DNA of 64,000 nucleotides from Paenibacillus sp. XY044. GTDB lineage: Bacteria > Bacillota > Bacilli > Paenibacillales > Paenibacillaceae. This document shows positions 27,350-35,481 of the stretch, piece after piece. A model generated the notes under the pieces. That model ran no database searches. It had not been told where the DNA came from and worked only from the letters and a program-made list of their open reading frames with translations. Location of the stretch: contig NZ_NQMO01000001.1 in the NCBI RefSeq assembly GCF_002257645.1, positions 62,001 to 126,000 on the forward strand, read 5' to 3'. Position 1 is the stretch's first letter. Each line of letters opens with the position of its first letter. A program made the position numbers and the translations under genes.

Positions 27350-28528
27350 TTATTTCGTTGTATTTGCTGCTGTATCGGCTGTACCTGCGCTTGCAGTCGA
27401 ATCGGTTGCCGCGTTAGCCGAATCGTCCAACGAGTTGGTGATTTTGGCCTTGGACTTGAGGTCGGCAATCCAGGTCGACGCTTTCGTAGAAATGCCTTGC
27501 GTGATCAGTGTCTCCTTGATGTCGGCCTTCTTCTCGTCAAGCGTTGCCGTGTGCGCCGCTTTGCGGTCGGTGACCTTGATGATGTGGTACCCGTTGCTGG
27601 ACTGAACGATGCCGCTCATTTCGCCTTTTTGCAGTTTGAAAGCCGCTTCTTCAAACGGTGCTTCCATTACGCCTTTGGCAAAGAAGCCAAGGTCGCCGCC
27701 GTTGTCCTTGGAGCCCGGATCGATCGACTTCTCTTTCGCCAGTGTGGCGAAATCGGCGCCATCCTTAAGCTGCTTCAGGATACTTTCGGCTTCTTCCTTC
27801 GTTTTCACCAGAATGTGGGAAGCTTTGACTTCTTCCGGCGTGTTGAAGGAATCTTTATTTTCATCAAAATATTTCTTGATATCGTCGTCGGTTACTTTCA
27901 CTTCCGGTTCGAGCAGTTTGCGGAGTTGCACCTGCATGTTCATTTGCTTCTTCAGGTCCGCTTCCGTCATGCCCGACTGCTGCAGAGCCATTTGGAATTC
28001 CTCTTCGCTGCTGAAGCCCTTCTTGATATCGTCCATTTCTTTGGTGATATCGGCATCGGTCACTTTAATGCCTTTCTTGTCGGCTTCTTGAGTCACCAGC
28101 TCTTCCGTAATCAGGCTGTCCAGCGTTTGCGTTCCGCCGGCTTCCACAAGTGCGTCATAAAGCTTGTCCTTTTTAATGTCCGTGCCGTTGACCGTTGCTA
28201 CCGCCGGGTTGCTTCCCGAATTAAAAGGAGGCTTGATCAGCACAATGACGAGAATGACGGCAAGCACGAGCGCTATGGCCATCCATACCTTGCTGCTTCC
28301 GTTGGACCATGCCTTCGGTGCTGGACCGGGCGCCGCTGCAGCCGCTGCTGGCTTCTTCTCTTTATTGGGCTTGGCCGGCGTTTCGCCGTCGCGTTTCATT
28401 TCGCTGAGAACCGGTGCGCCGCTCTCGGAAGGGGCAGCCGGTTCGCTGGTCCGTTCAGATGATTCCCCCGCAGTTTCGGTATTGTTCAGCTCTTCGTTGT
28501 TTAACGATTCTCTTTCTTTGTCTGTCAT
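27350..28528 (-). CDS. Membrane-anchored PrsA-like peptidylprolyl isomerase (parvulin type)
   Basis: 392 residues. Residues 1-80 are a polar, Pro/Ala/Glu-rich cytoplasmic tail; 81-98 is one membrane helix. Outside are a SurA/PrsA N-domain (VATVNGTDIKKDKLYDALV) and a parvulin domain at about 230-320 with ASHILVKTKEEAE, GGDLGFFAKGVM and NGYHIIKVTDRK. The C-terminus is low-complexity Ala/Thr/Ser. It would assist folding of secreted proteins at the membrane-wall interface. Classical PrsA is a lipoprotein with a short signal peptide; here no lipobox exists and a long cytoplasmic tail replaces it. AAAGGAGG precedes the start. Confidence 0.88.
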   Translation of the reverse strand: MTDKERESLNNEELNNTETAGESSERTSEPAAPSESGAPVLSEMKRDGETPAKPNKEKKPAAAAAAPGPAPKAWSNGSSKVWMAIALVLAVILVIVLIKPPFNSGSNPAVATVNGTDIKKDKLYDALVEAGGTQTLDSLITEELVTQEADKKGIKVTDADITKEMDDIKKGFSSEEEFQMALQQSGMTEADLKKQMNMQVQLRKLLEPEVKVTDDDIKKYFDENKDSFNTPEEVKASHILVKTKEEAESILKQLKDGADFATLAKEKSIDPGSKDNGGDLGFFAKGVMEAPFEEAAFKLQKGEMSGIVQSSNGYHIIKVTDRKAAHTATLDEKKADIKETLITQGISTKASTWIADLKSKAKITNSLDDSANAATDSTASAGTADTAANTTK

Positions 28529-28696
28529 TAAATCTTGTCCTCCTTTAATATATGCAAAACGATTATGGGTTCACTTTACCAGATTTGTCGGAAATAATCC
28601 TTAAGAAGACATAAATTGTGACGAATTTTTTTTAATCCTGTTTTAAGATTCGGCTGTTTGCGGCGATTTTAATCAGGAGGCGGGAAATTGGCCCAA

Positions 28697-28733
28697 ATAA
28701 AAACCGCTCCGAACGGGAATGTCCCGGGAGCGG
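28697..28733 (-). terminator. Terminator of the yetF-spoVAC-spoVAD operon
   Basis: Minus-strand reading: CCGCTCC/GGAGCGG stem (28704-28710 with 28727-28733) with an inner CGGG/CCCG, then TTTTTATTT. Confidence 0.8.
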
Positions 28734-28742
28734 CCGAATGCT

Positions 28743-29753
28743 TTATTTTTGCCGTTCGATCGATACGGCGTGCGCAATGCAAGGGATGCTCTCCTTCTGC
28801 TGATAGGAGAGGGGGGAGAGCAGGGCACCTGTCGCCACGACGAGGATGCGGTTCAGCTCGCCGCGCTGCATCCGGTTCAGCAGGTGGCCGTAAGTCACGA
28901 CCGCCGAGCAGCCGCAGCCGCTGGCCCCGGCCTGGACATTCTGTTTGCCGTAATCGTAAATCATCATGCCGCAGTCCGAATACGTCGTTTGATGGATCGG
29001 AATGTTGTGCTTCTTCAGCAGATCGTTGGCGATTTGATAGCCGACCTTGGACAGGTCGCCGGTGACGATCAGGTCGTAATACCCCGGCTCGATCTGCAGG
29101 TCGCGGAAATGGGCTTCCATTGTATCCACGGCTGCCGGCGCCATAGCGGCGCCCATATTGAACGGATCGCTGATGCCCATGTCGACCACCCGGCCGATCG
29201 TGGCGGACGTGACATAGGGCCCGTCGCCGTCCTGCGACAGAACGACCGCGCCGGCGCCAGTCACCGTATACTGTGCCGTCGGCGGTTTCTGGGAACCGTA
29301 CTCGGTCGGGTACCGGAACTGCTTCTCCACGCTGGCATTATGGCTGCACGTCCCGGAGAGCACGTATTTTGCGCCTCCCGAATTAACGATGTACGAGGCC
29401 AGCGCGAGGCTTTCCATCGATGTGGAACATGCGCCGAACAGGCCGAGATAAGGGATGTTCAGCGTTCTCGCGGAGAAGCTGCTGCTGATAATCTGGTTCA
29501 TCAAGTCGCCGGCGAGAAAGAACTGGATTTGTCCTTCGGTCAGTCCGGCGTGCTGCACCGCCATTTTGGCTGTTTCCTCCATAAAAGCCTTTTCGGCTTT
29601 TTCCCAGCTGTCCTGTCCCAGGTACATGTCGCCGTGGATGATGTCGAAGTCGTCGGCCAGCGGACCCTGACCTTCGAACGGGCCGACGATCGCCGCTTTC
29701 GACTTGATGGATGGCTTGTTCTCGAACACCCAGCTTTGATGGCCTTTCAGCAT
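28743..29753 (-). CDS. spoVAD: Stage V sporulation protein AD
   Basis: 336 residues, the normal SpoVAD length. Thiolase-like fold motifs include GLFGACSTSMESLALAS (about 104-120), GSQKPPTAQYTVTGAGAVVLS and GCGCSAVVTYGHLL near the end. SpoVAD sits on the outer face of the spore inner membrane, binds dipicolinic acid and is needed for its uptake in sporulation and release in germination. Its ribosome-binding site overlaps the stop of spoVAC. A spoVAE gene, which normally follows, is not present: a terminator and a different gene come next. Confidence 0.95.
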   Translation of the reverse strand: MLKGHQSWVFENKPSIKSKAAIVGPFEGQGPLADDFDIIHGDMYLGQDSWEKAEKAFMEETAKMAVQHAGLTEGQIQFFLAGDLMNQIISSSFSARTLNIPYLGLFGACSTSMESLALASYIVNSGGAKYVLSGTCSHNASVEKQFRYPTEYGSQKPPTAQYTVTGAGAVVLSQDGDGPYVTSATIGRVVDMGISDPFNMGAAMAPAAVDTMEAHFRDLQIEPGYYDLIVTGDLSKVGYQIANDLLKKHNIPIHQTTYSDCGMMIYDYGKQNVQAGASGCGCSAVVTYGHLLNRMQRGELNRILVVATGALLSPLSYQQKESIPCIAHAVSIERQK

Positions 29754-29761
29754 GTGAATCC

Positions 29762-30244
29762 TTACCCCCCTACAATATTAGGATCAAAAATGATGTAGGC
29801 GATGCCAACGCAAAAAGCCGCAAGCGAACCGAACACGATGACCGGTCCGGCTACCTTGAAGATGCTGCCGCCGACTCCGAGCACGAGTCCTTCCCTGCGA
29901 TACTCGATCGCCGCTGAAGCCATGGCGTTGGCGAAGCCGGTCACCGGGACGGCGGTTCCCGCTCCTGCCCACTGGGCGATTTTATCGTACACGCCTAAAC
30001 TCGTGAGAATGACAGAGATGATGATCATGACGCCCACGGTCGGACTCGATGCCGCCTTCTCCTCAAATCCCCACCAGTGGATAAACATCTGCTGCACCGC
30101 CTGCCCGAGCAGGCAGATGAGACCGCCGACCAGAAAGGCCCTGTACAAATTTTTGAACGTAAACTTGCTGGGCTCGCGCTTTTTGGCCAAAGCCTGGTAT
30201 TCCTGCTGGACAGGCGTCAGTTTCTTCTTCTTTTTGCTGACCAT
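29762..30244 (-). CDS. spoVAC: Stage V sporulation protein AC
   Basis: 160 residues with a basic cytoplasmic start (KKKKKLTPVQQEYQALA) and three or more membrane helices. VPVTGFANAMASAAIEYRREGLVLGVG (split, about 98-124) is the strongly conserved SpoVAC signature. The protein is a mechanosensitive-type channel component for Ca-dipicolinate in the spore inner membrane. It lies 12 nt after yetF and 8 nt before spoVAD, forming one operon. Expression in the forespore under sigma-G is expected from the family but I could not identify a convincing sigma-G promoter. Confidence 0.95.
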   Translation of the reverse strand: MVSKKKKKLTPVQQEYQALAKKREPSKFTFKNLYRAFLVGGLICLLGQAVQQMFIHWWGFEEKAASSPTVGVMIIISVILTSLGVYDKIAQWAGAGTAVPVTGFANAMASAAIEYRREGLVLGVGGSIFKVAGPVIVFGSLAAFCVGIAYIIFDPNIVGG

Positions 30245-30256
30245 AATGCTTCTCTC

Positions 30257-31117
30257 CTAACGGGTTAATAATGGTTTAACATCCGAGATGACCTTCTCCA
30301 GTTGGACGGATACCTGCTCGTACATCACTTTGTTTTGTTCGTTTTTGCTCGAAAGCCCGAACATCTCCAGGTCCGCCTGGCATTTTTTGAGATCCGCATA
30401 CAGCATCGCTTTTTGCTGCGGTTCGGGAACCTTGATCTGATCGTCGAACAGGTCGACGTACAGCTGTCCGTACGCATCCACCTGCCCGATAAAGACGTTA
30501 TCCAGCGATACGCCCAGCTTCTCGAGCTCGGTATGTATCCAGCGGCGGTTCAGTCCGCGGGTGGCCAGCGGCTCGTCCATGATTTTGCCATCCAGGATGA
30601 CCGTCTGCGGTTCGCTCTCCGGCCCGACCTTGATGCCAAGATGGGTTGGGGTCAGCGGTTGATTTTCTTTTTTCATCAGCACGTTGACTTGCCCGTTTGG
30701 CTCCATGATTGCAAATTCGACTTCCGCCACTTTAAAGGCGTTTTTACCGCGGAGCTGTTCCATGAGCTCTTCGTTCGTCAGCCGCTCTTTCTTCAGATTG
30801 TCCTCCATGACCTTGCCGTCCTTGATCAGCACGGTGCTGGTGCTGTCAATGAAATCGCGGGCTTTCTTGCTCTTTAATTGCAAAAATTCAATGATGAGCG
30901 ATACGGCCACCCAAACCGCGAGGGAAATGACGCCAAGGTACCAAGTGGCTTTCAAATCAAGCGAGATGGAGGCAGCCAGGTCACCGATCGTGATGCCCGT
31001 AATGTACTCGAAGAAGGACAGCTGGGATATTTGTCTTTTGCCCAAGAGACGGGTCAAGCCAAACAGAAAGACAACAGAAGCCAATGTCCGTACGATAACC
31101 TCTATCCAATCCGGCAT
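30257..31117 (-). CDS. YetF/DUF421 membrane protein with C-terminal DUF1657-like segment
   Basis: 286 residues from ATG 31117, which has GGAGG 11 nt upstream; the longer start at 31135 has no ribosome-binding site. Three N-terminal membrane helices with LLGKRQISQLSFFEYITGITIGDLAA are the DUF421 hallmark, followed by the soluble YetF domain (KKENQPLTP, GLNRRWIHTELEKLG). The last 50 residues (ADLKKCQADLEMFGLSSKN...) resemble the free-standing DUF1657 protein encoded divergently at 31263. YetF, DUF1657, SpoVAC and SpoVAD occur together in spoVA2mob-type spore operons, so a role in the spore membrane is likely. Function unknown. Confidence 0.87.
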   Translation of the reverse strand: MPDWIEVIVRTLASVVFLFGLTRLLGKRQISQLSFFEYITGITIGDLAASISLDLKATWYLGVISLAVWVAVSLIIEFLQLKSKKARDFIDSTSTVLIKDGKVMEDNLKKERLTNEELMEQLRGKNAFKVAEVEFAIMEPNGQVNVLMKKENQPLTPTHLGIKVGPESEPQTVILDGKIMDEPLATRGLNRRWIHTELEKLGVSLDNVFIGQVDAYGQLYVDLFDDQIKVPEPQQKAMLYADLKKCQADLEMFGLSSKNEQNKVMYEQVSVQLEKVISDVKPLLTR

Positions 31118-31262
31118 ATCTATAAATTCCTCCATTCCAGATCTTTGCTTAAATCGCGGATAACAAAATTATTTGCAGCATCTTCTCGTTTTATGAATTT
31201 TTTGAATACAGGCAGGTTAGATTATGTTTCGTACTTATCCTGTAAAGGAGGTGAAAGTAACA

Positions 31263-31469
31263 ATGACCGTTGCATCCCAAGTTAAAACGACACTCGCTTC
31301 CCTGAAAAGCGCTCAAGCCAGCTTGGAGACGTTTGCTCTCGGTACGCAAAACCAGGAAGCCAAAAACTTGTTTACCCAAGCAGCTCAGCAAACGCAGCAA
31401 ATCGTGCAGCAAGTAGAAAGCCGGGTACAACAGCTTGAAAACGAGGAACCTCAATATAAAGGTTTCTAA
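31263..31469 (+). CDS. DUF1657 small protein, spore-associated
   Basis: 68 residues, mostly alpha-helical and rich in Gln, Ala and Ser, with no membrane segment. ATG has a perfect AAAGGAGGTGA 8 nt upstream; the frame extends upstream but without function. DUF1657 proteins are encoded with yetF and spoVA genes in many Bacillota, and some are found in spores; the molecular role is not known. The segment LASLKSAQASLETFALGTQN aligns with the C-terminus of the divergent YetF-like protein. A strong terminator follows. Confidence 0.88.
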   Translation: MTVASQVKTTLASLKSAQASLETFALGTQNQEAKNLFTQAAQQTQQIVQQVESRVQQLENEEPQYKGF

Positions 31470-31521
31470 CCGGAACGCCTTTTTACAGGCGATGCCGCTT
31501 CTGACCAACAATGCTTTGCCT

Positions 31522-31550
31522 AAAGCACCGGTTTCCACCGGTGCTTTTTT
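31522..31550 (+). terminator. Terminator of the DUF1657 gene
   Basis: 11-bp stem AAAGCACCGGT/ACCGGTGCTTT (31522-31532 with 31537-31547), 4-nt loop, ending in TTTTTT. Confidence 0.9.
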
Positions 31551-31681
31551 CACATATCCAAGGGAGCTTATAACGTTCTGCATGGGATAAGCGTGACAAA
31601 GACATGGTCTTCATGGATAATATTAAAGTCATACCGCCGGACGGAAGCGGGGGGTTATATATAGAGGGGGTACATATAGAA

Positions 31682-32323
31682 ATGAGAGCAAATCAAGCAC
31701 GGCTGAATAAGCTGTTAGTTACAAGCCTTGTACTAGGAGTGCTGTTCATCATCATGATGATCCTGGTCGGAGCGGACCGGATCGTCTGGTTCGACAAATC
31801 CATCATCAACGCGGTTCAAGGAATGGAAAGTGAGGGGCTGACCCGCGTCATGAAGGGCTTCACCTTTCTGGGGTCGTCGCTCGTGGCTACACTGCTTAGC
31901 GTGATTGCGTTCCTGTTTCTGTGGCTGGTTTTGCGGCACCGCAAGGAATTGCTGATGTTTATTCTGTCGGTGGGCGGCTCGGAAATATGGAATATCATCA
32001 TCAAAAATTGGATGCATCGGCAAAGGCCAAATACGCACCGGCTGATCGAAATCAGCGGATTCAGCTTTCCGAGCGGTCACTCGATGGCTGCATTCGCCCT
32101 ATACGGCACACTGACCTATTTGCTGTGGAGGCATATTCCAGCACTGGCCGGAAGGCTTGTGATGATCGTCATCGGGGTGGTTCTGACACTCTTCATTGGG
32201 ATCAGCCGGATCTATCTCGGGGTGCACTATCCGAGCGATGTCTTCGGCGGATATTTGGCGAGCGCAACGTGGCTGATGCTGTCTATTTATGTTTTTGAAA
32301 AGTACTGGAAGCCAAGGGCGTAG
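31682..32323 (+). CDS. PAP2-family membrane phosphatase
   Basis: 213 residues with about five membrane helices. All three PAP2 catalytic motifs are visible: K-x6-RP as KNWMHRQRP (about 124-132), PSGH in FPSGHSMAAFA (about 145-155) and SR-x5-H-x3-D as SRIYLGVHYPSD (about 186-197). The family dephosphorylates undecaprenyl diphosphate (BcrC/PgpB) or phosphatidylglycerol phosphate on the outer face of the membrane. I chose ATG 31682, with GAGGGGG upstream, over ATG 31604, which has no ribosome-binding site; the 26 extra residues are polar and unlike the family. Confidence 0.9.
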   Translation: MRANQARLNKLLVTSLVLGVLFIIMMILVGADRIVWFDKSIINAVQGMESEGLTRVMKGFTFLGSSLVATLLSVIAFLFLWLVLRHRKELLMFILSVGGSEIWNIIIKNWMHRQRPNTHRLIEISGFSFPSGHSMAAFALYGTLTYLLWRHIPALAGRLVMIVIGVVLTLFIGISRIYLGVHYPSDVFGGYLASATWLMLSIYVFEKYWKPRA

Positions 32324-32362
32324 GCACCTGTAATTGATGGCGGTAAATCATGCGGCAGAAAC

Positions 32363-32392
32363 TTGCATGAAAACGCCTCGCTCGCGTAATAT
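32363..32392 (+). promoter_or_regulatory. Candidate promoter of the AI-2E family gene
   Basis: TTGCAT, 18 nt, TAATAT, ending 30 nt before the GTG start. Confidence 0.45.
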
Positions 32393-32422
32393 GATTGCAT
32401 AAAGATCTTTTCAAAGGAAAGG

Positions 32423-33523
32423 GTGTATGGCTTCGGTCCGATGACGTCGTTAAGAGAGTTTGTTCAACTGCCTGCCGTTAAAAAAGTGATGGTTCTCATT
32501 CTGCTCGTGCTGTTTTTGTATGTTTTCCGGAGCATGATGAACCTCATTCTGATCACCTTCATCATTACGTACCTGGTAAACCGGATTCATTCGTCGATCA
32601 CCCGGCGGTTTACGAACCGAATGGGAATCAGCAAGAAGATCGCCGCATTATTAATTTATGCCATCTTTCTAGGAGCCCTTTCGATCGGAACCTACCAATA
32701 CGCTCCCAAGCTGCTGGGAGAGCTGAACGTGCTGATTAATCAGGTCATCTCGTTTTACAGTAAGCCGCTGGAGCTCACCGACAATAAAGTCATGGACTAC
32801 GTGCTGGAGTATATTCATAAGATCGACATTTCGCAGTATCTCAAGCAGGGTTATAACCTGCTGACCGGAACGATCTCCAACATCGGCAAGTTCGGCCTCA
32901 ACTTTGCCATCGCGATCATCATGAGCTTGTTCTTCATGCTGGAGAAGGAGAAGGTAACCCATTTCACGGATAAGTTCAGAAGCAGCAAATTCGCCTACTT
33001 TTATGAAGAATTGTCTTACTTCGGGAAAAAGTTTACGTTTTCTTTCGGAAAAGTGATCGAGGTTCAGTTTCTGATTTCCATTATCAATGCGACGGCCTCT
33101 ACGCTGTTTTTATGGATCCTCGGATTTCCGAACCTGTTCGCCCTCGGGCTGATGATTTTCCTGCTCGGTCTCATACCGGTCATGGGGGTGATCGTCTCCC
33201 TGGTGCCGCTGTGTGCCATCGCATTCAGCATCGGCGGTGTTATGAAGGTCATTTACGTCCTGATCATGGTCGCCGTCCTCCACGCGTTCGAGGCCTACGT
33301 TATGAACCCGAAGTTTATGTCAGATAAAACGCATCTGCCGATTTTTTATACGTTTGCCGTGCTGATTATCTCCGAACATTTCTTTGGGGTGTGGGGACTC
33401 ATTCTTGGCGTACCGGTGTTCATGTTCCTGCTCGATCTGCTGGAGGTGCCGGTCAACGGGCAGAAGGAAGAACCCGCGAGATCCCCTAAGCCGAAAAAAA
33501 AAATACCGCACAATAAATCCTAA
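32423..33523 (+). CDS. AI-2E family transporter (YtvI/YhhT/PerM type)
   Basis: 366 residues with about eight membrane helices. ILITFIITYLVNRIHSSITRR, the central extramembrane stretch, FSFGKVIEVQFLISIINATASTLFL and GLIPVMGVIVSLVPL are characteristic of the AI-2E exporter/PerM family. Members export autoinducer-2 or other small solutes or act as ion antiporters; the substrate is not known. The start is GTG after AAAGGAAAGG. The C-terminus is a basic tail (RSPKPKKKIPHNKS) whose poly-A codons double as part of a terminator for the opposite strand. Confidence 0.85.
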   Translation: MYGFGPMTSLREFVQLPAVKKVMVLILLVLFLYVFRSMMNLILITFIITYLVNRIHSSITRRFTNRMGISKKIAALLIYAIFLGALSIGTYQYAPKLLGELNVLINQVISFYSKPLELTDNKVMDYVLEYIHKIDISQYLKQGYNLLTGTISNIGKFGLNFAIAIIMSLFFMLEKEKVTHFTDKFRSSKFAYFYEELSYFGKKFTFSFGKVIEVQFLISIINATASTLFLWILGFPNLFALGLMIFLLGLIPVMGVIVSLVPLCAIAFSIGGVMKVIYVLIMVAVLHAFEAYVMNPKFMSDKTHLPIFYTFAVLIISEHFFGVWGLILGVPVFMFLLDLLEVPVNGQKEEPARSPKPKKKIPHNKS

Positions 33524-33551
33524 CGGTTGATGTTAGGATTTTATTGTGCGG
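33494..33551. terminator. Terminator shared by convergent AI-2E gene and secreted-protein gene
   Basis: Long stem with arms 33506-33524 and 33532-33551 and a 7-nt loop. On the minus strand it is followed by TATTTTTTTTTTCGG, a strong terminator. On the plus strand the inner AATCCTAAC/GTTAGGATT stem is followed by TTATTG. The left arm overlaps the last codons and stop of the AI-2E gene. Confidence 0.8.
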
Positions 33552-33563
33552 ATATCCGTACCA

Positions 33564-34073
33564 TTAAATATGCGAGTAAGAACCCGGCTGGCGGCGGTCC
33601 GAGTGCGGGCGGTAGGTCCGTTCGGTAAACCGTTTCAGGGAAGCGGGCAGCTTCTGCTTGAGCTGATCGGCGCGCTCCTGGGTCATTTTTCCGGATTTGA
33701 CCGCGGCATCGATTTTGGAGCTTTGGACGGCCGTCATTTTCTTGACGAGCTCGTCGCCGCTCCAGCCTTTTTTCTCCTTGGCGATCTGCTGCAGCGTTTT
33801 GCCCTGCTTCCATTCCTTGCTGAGATCCTGGACGTTCATGCCGAGAAGATCCGCGGCGTCTTTAAGCAGGATGTATTTTCGGCCGTGGTGTTCATGGCGG
33901 ATGTGATGGCCGTTCTCCTTTCGGTCCTGATCCGGTGTAGCTATATGGGCAGATGGAGAGTCGTCCGTTGGGGGAGAGACGGGAGCCGGGTCGGCGTATG
34001 CCATGCCGTGCGATCCGGCGAACACGATGCCGGCCAGCGCGCCGGCCATCAGCACGTTTTTGATTGGGTTCAT
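33564..34073 (-). CDS. Small secreted protein of unknown function
   Basis: 169 residues with a signal peptide (MNPIKNVLMAGALAGIVFAG, cleavage probably after AYA near residue 27). The mature protein has a His-rich stretch (GHHIRHEHHGRK) and a helical part, LLKDAADLLGMNVQDLSKEWKQ followed by GKTLQQIAKEKKGWSGDELV and a KMTQERADQLKQKL repeat-like segment, similar in style to DUF2680 proteins. No catalytic motif is seen. AAGAGGTGA precedes the ATG. The His-rich stretch could bind metal. Monocistronic. Confidence 0.75.
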   Translation of the reverse strand: MNPIKNVLMAGALAGIVFAGSHGMAYADPAPVSPPTDDSPSAHIATPDQDRKENGHHIRHEHHGRKYILLKDAADLLGMNVQDLSKEWKQGKTLQQIAKEKKGWSGDELVKKMTAVQSSKIDAAVKSGKMTQERADQLKQKLPASLKRFTERTYRPHSDRRQPGSYSHI

Positions 34074-34256
34074 GTAAGTTCACCTCTTGGTTGAATTGGG
34101 TCATTCTTCATTTATTCTGTCCTATTATGCGCCCAATTTGGAAAAACATACATGTATTTCCCAAAGATGTATTGTCAGGTCCGGTCTGAAATATTTGGTT
34201 TGGTATCACAGGGGGCTTCACCGGGTAATTATTCGGGAAGACGATACAATATGTAC

Positions 34257-34343
34257 TATATAGAATGAACTAAAGAAATGTAATAGACCGTATTGGGCCG
34301 CTATAATAGGAAGTTCAATGAATACTTTAGTTCAATCTATATA
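34257..34343. repeat. Long-range inverted repeat upstream of the exporter-like gene
   Basis: Arms 34257-34275 and 34325-34343 match at 18 of 19 positions as inverted copies (TATATAG(A/T)ATTGAAC... class, core GAACTAAAG/CTTTAGTTC), 49 nt apart. A TATAAT (34302-34307) lies between them. It could be a dyad operator or a stem in the leader. Confidence 0.55.
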
Positions 34344-34367
34344 ACGAACGGATTAGGAGGGGTGAGC

Positions 34368-35423
34368 GTGACTTTTGGCGCGAGGATGTTAAAGACGGGA
34401 ATCGCGGTTACCCTCGCTTTATATATCAGTATTTGGCTTCACTTGTCTTCGCCGGTGATGGCGGCCGTGGCGGCTATATTTGCGATGCAGCCGTCGATTT
34501 ACCGCTCATGGCGGTACTTTCTGGATCAGCTCCAGACCAATACGCTGGGAGCCGTGCTGGCGCTGCTCGCAGGCCTGGTGTTCTCGAACGAACCGATTGC
34601 CGTCGGCCTGGTATGTATTTTGGTCATCATGATTTGCCTGAAGCTGAAGATGGGGGATACGATCGGCCTGACACTGGTCACGGTCATTGCCGTCATGGAG
34701 GCTTCCGGGCAATGGCAGTTTGCGCTGACCCGGTTTTCACTCAGCTTGATCGGCATCGTATCGGCCTTTTTGATTAATATTTTACTGTTTCCGCCGAAGC
34801 CGAAGCAGCAGTTTATCGGGCAGATTCAGAACACGTTCGACCGGATGTCGCTGCTCATGCGGACCGCCATTTCGGATGAAATCAAGGAAAACGTGTTCCG
34901 TGATAAAAAGCGCGAGCTGGAGGATGCCATCAAATCGCTGTCGAGCAAGTATCAGCTGTTCGAGGAGGAGCAGAAGAAGATGAAGCGGGCCTCCTTCAGC
35001 CAGACCCGGCTCCTGGTCGTCTATAAGCAAATGCTGAACGCGCTCCGGAAAGGCCGCGAGGTGCTGGACGCGGTAGAGGAGCATTATTTCCAGTCGGATC
35101 GCGAAGCCGGCACCGACCGGATCTTTGACGAACAGCTGGAGCGGCTGATCAAGTTCCACGAGCACATTCTGCTCAAGTTTGAAGAGAAGCTCAAGCCGAA
35201 CTGCCTGGAAGCTTCGGTGCTGGACCAGGAAAACACCGCGTTTATCCAAGGCGTGCTGAGCCTAGCCATCGAGGAACCCGAAGGCAGGCTGCGTTTGTCG
35301 ATCGTGGGGGCCACGATGTACGATTACGGCTATCAGCTGGAGCGGCTTAACCGATTGGTCGAGCATTATCACAAAACCGATGAGGATGAGTCCGGATTCT
35401 GGGCATCGTGGATAAAAAAATAG
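34368..35423 (+). CDS. Aromatic acid exporter-like protein (ArAE/FUSC family, YgaE-like)
   Basis: 351 residues. The N-terminal 140 residues have four to six membrane helices (KTGIAVTLALYISIWL, PSIYRSWRYFLDQLQTNTLGAVLALLAG), the pattern of the FUSC/DUF939 half-transporters; the remaining 200 residues are a cytoplasmic helical domain with many charged residues. Substrates in the wider family are aromatic acids, but this shorter Bacillota form is uncharacterised. GTG 34368 has AGGAGG 7 nt upstream, the best start; the frame is open to 34293. A 19-nt inverted repeat lies upstream. Confidence 0.8.
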   Translation: MTFGARMLKTGIAVTLALYISIWLHLSSPVMAAVAAIFAMQPSIYRSWRYFLDQLQTNTLGAVLALLAGLVFSNEPIAVGLVCILVIMICLKLKMGDTIGLTLVTVIAVMEASGQWQFALTRFSLSLIGIVSAFLINILLFPPKPKQQFIGQIQNTFDRMSLLMRTAISDEIKENVFRDKKRELEDAIKSLSSKYQLFEEEQKKMKRASFSQTRLLVVYKQMLNALRKGREVLDAVEEHYFQSDREAGTDRIFDEQLERLIKFHEHILLKFEEKLKPNCLEASVLDQENTAFIQGVLSLAIEEPEGRLRLSIVGATMYDYGYQLERLNRLVEHYHKTDEDESGFWASWIKK

Positions 35424-35434
35424 AAGGAACGCAT

Positions 35435-35476
35435 AAACCCCGGCCACCTGCGGCAAACGCAGTTGATCGGGGTTTT
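35435..35476. terminator. Bidirectional terminator between exporter-like gene and histidine kinase
   Basis: Outer AAACCCCG/CGGGGTTT (35435-35442 with 35468-35475) and inner CTGCG/CGCAG arms; T-rich on both outward sides. Confidence 0.8.
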
Positions 35477-35481
35477 AAGGT

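Noticed and set aside
27497..28462. 321-codon plus-strand open frame under the PrsA-like gene
   Set aside because: Phe/Arg-rich antisense translation of a clear parvulin gene.
31136..31262. GAATA-like box upstream of DUF1657 as a sigma-G promoter
   Set aside because: No matching -10 element at the expected spacing.
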